From Allium sativum (Eukaryota; Streptophyta; Magnoliopsida; Asparagales; Amaryllidaceae), in NCBI GenBank assembly GCA_030737875.1, contig CM060912.1, positions 880,113,199 to 880,177,198 of the forward strand: a stretch of 64,000 nt of DNA, given 5' to 3'. The notes beneath the pieces are model-generated. The model was not told where the DNA came from and did no database searches. It was given only the letters and a program-made list of their open reading frames with translations. Below are positions 60,130 to 64,000 of the stretch, piece by piece. Position 1 is the first letter of the stretch, and each line of letters begins with the position of its first letter. The translations under genes were made by a program, and so were the position numbers.

Positions 60130-60134
60130 AGTAC
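60130..60134. repeat. TSD of solo LTR C (right copy), AGTAC
   Basis: Exact copy of 45652-45656. It marks the return to element E. Confidence 0.88.
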
Positions 60135-60821
60135 GTTGACGACTAATGTGATCCATTTTATTTTCCATAGGGAAATAATATAATTTAAGAGTAATCATGC
60201 AAATGTGGGTCAAACAGATGAGAATAGATTTACAGAAAAATGTGCATAAAATATAGATTTGTAATTAAAATGGTATTGGGCTGAAATTGGAAAATTAACA
60301 TAAATTTGCGATTGAATTAGGACATGGGTTGTAATTGGAAAAGATTGAGCATATTTGCAAAAGTAATATTATGATAATTTGTATAGATACACATAGAGTT
60401 TATAATGAATAGTTTGGGCTTATTTGCTAATATAATTATAATAACAAGAAGGTTATAGTTGAATAAAATGATGTAAATGTTTATTATTGACATAAACTTA
60501 AAACGAAAGTTAAGTTTACAAACATGTATTGGTTATGGCCCGTTCCAACAAATCGAGGCTGATATGGAAAAATAAGCGACAAAAGTTAATGAGCATATGT
60601 TTGTTGTGGTTCGTTCAGGTAGCACAAGGGCTGATTGAGGGAAATTATCGACCAAAAGTTAAGGCCCAAATCAAGGGGGGTTTGGGCTGAAGTGCAAAAT
60701 ACAATATTTGTTTGCTAGGACCCATACTAGTAGCATTCCCTTTCAAGTTTATCACCGATGGTCTCACCAATGATGATGGTGGAGCTAGGCATGCTTATGC
60801 CGGTAAAGGGTTAATAGGGGG
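60135..60821 (+). mobile_element. LTR-like element E, right part
   Basis: Continuation of E after C. AT-rich, with runs such as 'gggctgaaattggaaaatta' that resemble the U5 side of the Z LTR in style ('cctgaaattgacattatt'). It contains a degenerate duplication around 'aaagttaatgagcatatgt' and 'aaagttaaggcccaaatc' (60580 and 60655). It is cut at 60822 by LTR F, so its end is not visible. Confidence 0.5.
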
Positions 60822-62559
60822 TGAAACACCCCACCTCCGTTAGGGTCACTCTCAAAGGGAATGCCCTAATTTTGGTGGAGGTTTATAAGTATAAATCACA
60901 GATATACAAGACAGATATAAGAACACATATTTTTGAACAGCGGAAAACAACAACTTTTATTTCATTAAAATACGTGTTACACCAACCATACCATAATTGT
61001 CTTACAATACTCCCAAAAACATAACATCTTCATAACTGTCTTGATTACATTATTTAAAGAAGCATAAAGAAAACAGAAATAAACTGCAAAAGTCCCATAA
61101 TTGTTGTCCAAAGCCATAGTCCAAAACGAAAAGATCCAAGCAATACATTCTTTCTCTTCAAGCTGGATATGAAGGCTGGTCAAGCTGCGGTATTCCCTCC
61201 CTGTGGACTTGGGGGGGGGGGGAACAGAAGAAAAGAAGACGAAAGAAAAGTAGAGTCAGACATAAAGCCTGAGTAAGTCTAGGACTATTCAGTCTATGAA
61301 TAAAGAACTGGGTATGATAAGTATAAACTAGAAATGGGAAAGCATCATAAACTAAGTTAAGTTGTCTAGGGTCGAATATACTATTGTACCCCATATTAAT
61401 CTCTGTACCCATATAAACTAGTTCCCAACAGGCACCCCATAATCAGGGTGAAGTGATCCATTTTAAGATGATCGGCTCCTACTCGCATAGTTACATGTGT
61501 CTTACGGCCCCCGATGTTGTAGTTACCTATGCTGGTCCCACCATGGGGTGTATCAAGTCCCATGGTGGCGGCCCGACACAATCCTAGAATGCACAGGTAT
61601 GCTACTGGTGCCCAGTGCCTTATTTTTCTGCGCCGGAGTGTGTGCACGCCCGCACTCCGTTAGAACCTACACTGCTGCACCACCGCCGTCGATTTGACCT
61701 CTTACACTCAGCCCAGTAATCGTGCCCTACCCTGCCTAGTTTCAGGGTATCATGATACCTTGTAGGGTTACTGCTGAAAAGGGTCCCCCGCTACTAGGTT
61801 TTCTATTTCTAGCCAACATGCTAAGTTGGTTAAGTGTTTTATAAACCTAACCCCCAATCAGTCTGTTTAGTTTAGCATGTTCCATTTTGATTAAGTATTA
61901 ATATAATTTACTTAATCCTATCAATCCTGACTCAGCCTTAATTGTCTTATTAAAGCCTTGACCTCTCACATTAGACAGGTATTGTTGTGGCTGCCTGTTG
62001 CCGGTTGGGTCCGGGCAGTCTTACGCCACAACTCAGTCTAACCTCGGGTCCTTATTGGGCTCCGTGTTTAACCACCCACATTGGATAGGTATTGTTGTGA
62101 CTACTGGACAGCCGGGCGGTTCCGGGCAGGTTTACATCACAACTCAATCCAACCTCGGGTTAAACACATCGTATTTTCTACATTTACATATTTTGTCTCT
62201 TTTCTTTTTATATGTAAATATTTGCGGCCCATTATTCAAATTCATCTTTATTGATTAAGAATTATTTATGCCACTTAATTGTTTTTCAAGGTTGTTGGCA
62301 TGCGTCAAACATGCCAACACATATGTTTTATATTTTAGCCCAAACGTTATTACCCCCGTTTTATATGTTCGCTCCAATGTAAGGTGTGTTGGGTTTAACA
62401 CTTAAACCCAATTTAGCCATATGAAAAGGGGAGGCTTACAACATGGTGTTTATAAGGTAACATAAAAAGGGGAGTGTGAACGCATGAACTTGCAACATAA
62501 CGATTCAATTAACATAAGGTAGGCACATGTGAACTTGCAATTGTAACAACATATAATAT

Positions 62560-63530
62560 AAGCAATACTTAAACATGAATCATTCTATTCACATAATCAT
62601 GGTATAAACAAAAAATGAATCATTCCATTCGTGTAGTCATGGCATAAATGACACTTAAACATGAACTATTCTAATCATATAATTATGGCATAATCATAAT
62701 TGGACATGAGGCCTTCTATTCATATAGTCATGGCATAAACATAATTGAACATGAATTCTACTATTCATATAATCATGGTTTTTATCCTATTTATGTAACT
62801 TGTAAGTGGGATGTAATTCTAGTGTAATTCTAATGTAACTTATGTGTCAAATACATTATCATATGACTATGATAACAACATAAGCCTAAAAACATGTTTT
62901 CAACTAGGCATAATAACAAACATAGTTTATTCATGTTCATAAAATTAATACAAGCTTACAAAGACGCCTGCTTTTGTCACTATCACAAAATCATGGTTTT
63001 TATACTTGAACTATGATGCCAATTCCAACATAACCTTTATATGAATCATAATACTTAAGTGGATCAAATTACACTAAAGATGACCATAGAATTATACATC
63101 ATGTTGGCATAAAAATCATATACTTGCATGAATTTCAAATAAACTATTACAACATATAGTTGTTATTTCAACATGAATCTTATACTTGCAATTATCAAAT
63201 GGGTGTTGTAAATAACTACCACAAAATGTAGTTTTCAATATGAATCATATGCTTGCATGAATCCCAATCAAAATTTCACAACATGTGGTTGTCAACATAA
63301 ACCATATACTTGTATGAATCAAACCATAGCATTGCCAAATCGTTTAGAATCAAAATAACATACAAATATAAGTCATTATCGCCACAATTCCATTTCGTTT
63401 CCAACGCAAATCGCGTACTTGCAAATATCCAATCGTATACCATAATATTCCCAAATCGTTTAGCAGCAAAGCAACATACAAATATAGATTATTATCGCCA
63501 CAATTCCATTTCTTACTTTACACAAATCAA
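62560..63530 (-). repeat. Degenerate tandem repeats in LTR F
   Basis: Units around 'tattcatataatcatggcat' recur about five times at ~55-bp spacing (62575-62775). Units around 'acaacatatagttgt...atacttgcatgaat' recur at ~60-bp spacing (63120-63320). A ~115-bp unit ('cccaaatcgtttag...attatcgccacaattccatt') occurs twice (63333-63395 and 63450-63512). Confidence 0.75.
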
Positions 63531-63790
63531 CACAATTATTTAATTCACATCAGAATAGCACTCTACTTACAACGTACGACGAATCTTCAATTCAGGAATC
63601 TGAATTCTGAAATTGGAGATGCTATCCTTTGTTGTAGGCGTTGTTTTGATTGATTTGACGTTGCTTTAAGCTTTTGATTTATCTCCTAATTGTCTCTCTA
63701 TTTTCTGACGGCTATCCTTAGTCTCTCCTCAGCAGCATGACGTTCTCATCTCCATTTTAGTTTATGTGAATTAGGGTTAGTCTTAGGTCC

Positions 63791-63798
63791 TTTTTATA
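63791..63798 (-). promoter_or_regulatory. TATA box in LTR F
   Basis: On the - strand CTATAAAAAGGA, followed by a leader with 'aaccctaattcacataaact'. Further downstream CGTT|GTAAGTAG at about 63575 is a good 5' splice site, in the same relative position as in Z, A and B. Confidence 0.55.
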
Positions 63799-64000
63799 GA
63801 GTTTGTGAGTCGATTTAGACCGTCGATGAAGCTTGGTTCAATAATAGCCGTTCGTTCAAAGGAGAGACCAACCAGGAGCTGACACCTAGCCCTAGTGACA
63901 AGGCAAGGCTCAGAAAATCGACCAAACACAGACTAGGCCAGCCAGGGTGGGTTGGGTTCGACCTGGCTCAGGGGCCAGGTCTACCCCCTAGTCGACCCCC

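Larger units (their letters stand above)
60822..64000 (-). mobile_element. F: - strand LTR of the Z superfamily, runs off the window
   Basis: Starts TGAAACACCCC, the reverse complement of the Z LTR end (GGGGTGTTTCA). It is collinear, in reverse, with the Z LTR: 'cattccctttgagagtgacc' end region, a ~300-bp stretch (61500-61800) matching 1620-1930, the ~114-bp duplication (61965-62160), AT-rich repeats, then leader, TATA box (63791-63798 reversed) and the GC patch with 'gtcgacc' (63940-64000). About 1 kb or less of the LTR is missing beyond the edge. Whether it is a solo LTR or the 3' LTR of a full element cannot be seen. Confidence 0.82.

Overview
This window is plant nuclear DNA made almost entirely of nested transposable elements. 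I find no host protein gene, rRNA or tRNA. The kind of organism follows from the elements: Ty3/gypsy chromovirus (Tekay/Del-like) and Tat-like LTR retrotransposons, a plant L1-type LINE remnant, 5-bp target-site duplications (TSDs) and tRNA-iMet-type primer sites (TGGTATC[A/G]GAGC). Depth of nesting and LTRs of 4-7 kb suggest a large, repeat-rich seed-plant genome; the species cannot be told from the sequence.

Left half. Element Z (+ strand, 4.2-kb LTRs; its 5' LTR is cut by the window start) runs to 39345 and holds only decayed gag-pol scraps. Element A (- strand, 4810-34828, TSD AGTTA) is inserted in it. A is a chromovirus with 5.4-kb LTRs and a nearly complete gag-pol (29203 down to 24969) broken by one frameshift and one nonsense codon. 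Inside A's left LTR sits element B (- strand, 8361-23046, TSD TAAAA), the youngest insertion. B has two almost identical 6.8-kb LTRs around only 1.04 kb of non-coding internal DNA, so it must borrow proteins, probably from an A-like relative whose primer site, polypurine tract and LTR termini it shares.

Right half. Z is inserted in an old LTR scrap (39346-39640). After it come a possible CACTA transposon end, a 5'-truncated LINE (- strand, about 40110-42440) and AT-rich DNA without recognisable features. From 44696 an LTR-like sequence E begins. It is split by C, a solo LTR of about 6.3 kb net (45657-60129, TSD AGTAC) related to the LTRs of A and B. C is itself split by D (+ strand, 50707-58865), a Tat-like element with 1.69-kb LTRs, a broken gag, no pol, and a decayed antisense gene with exon-like structure. 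E resumes at 60135 and is cut at 60822 by F, a - strand LTR of the Z superfamily that runs off the window.

Most interesting: (1) B, an element that is 93% LTR; (2) evidence that A and B carry a GC-rich leader exon and strong 5' splice site inside the LTR, with in A a matching 3' splice site 10 nt upstream of the gag ATG, so splicing would remove about 4.4 kb including the primer site; (3) a hairpin with a palindromic loop in B's small internal region that could serve RNA dimerisation or packaging; (4) the antisense gene in D.
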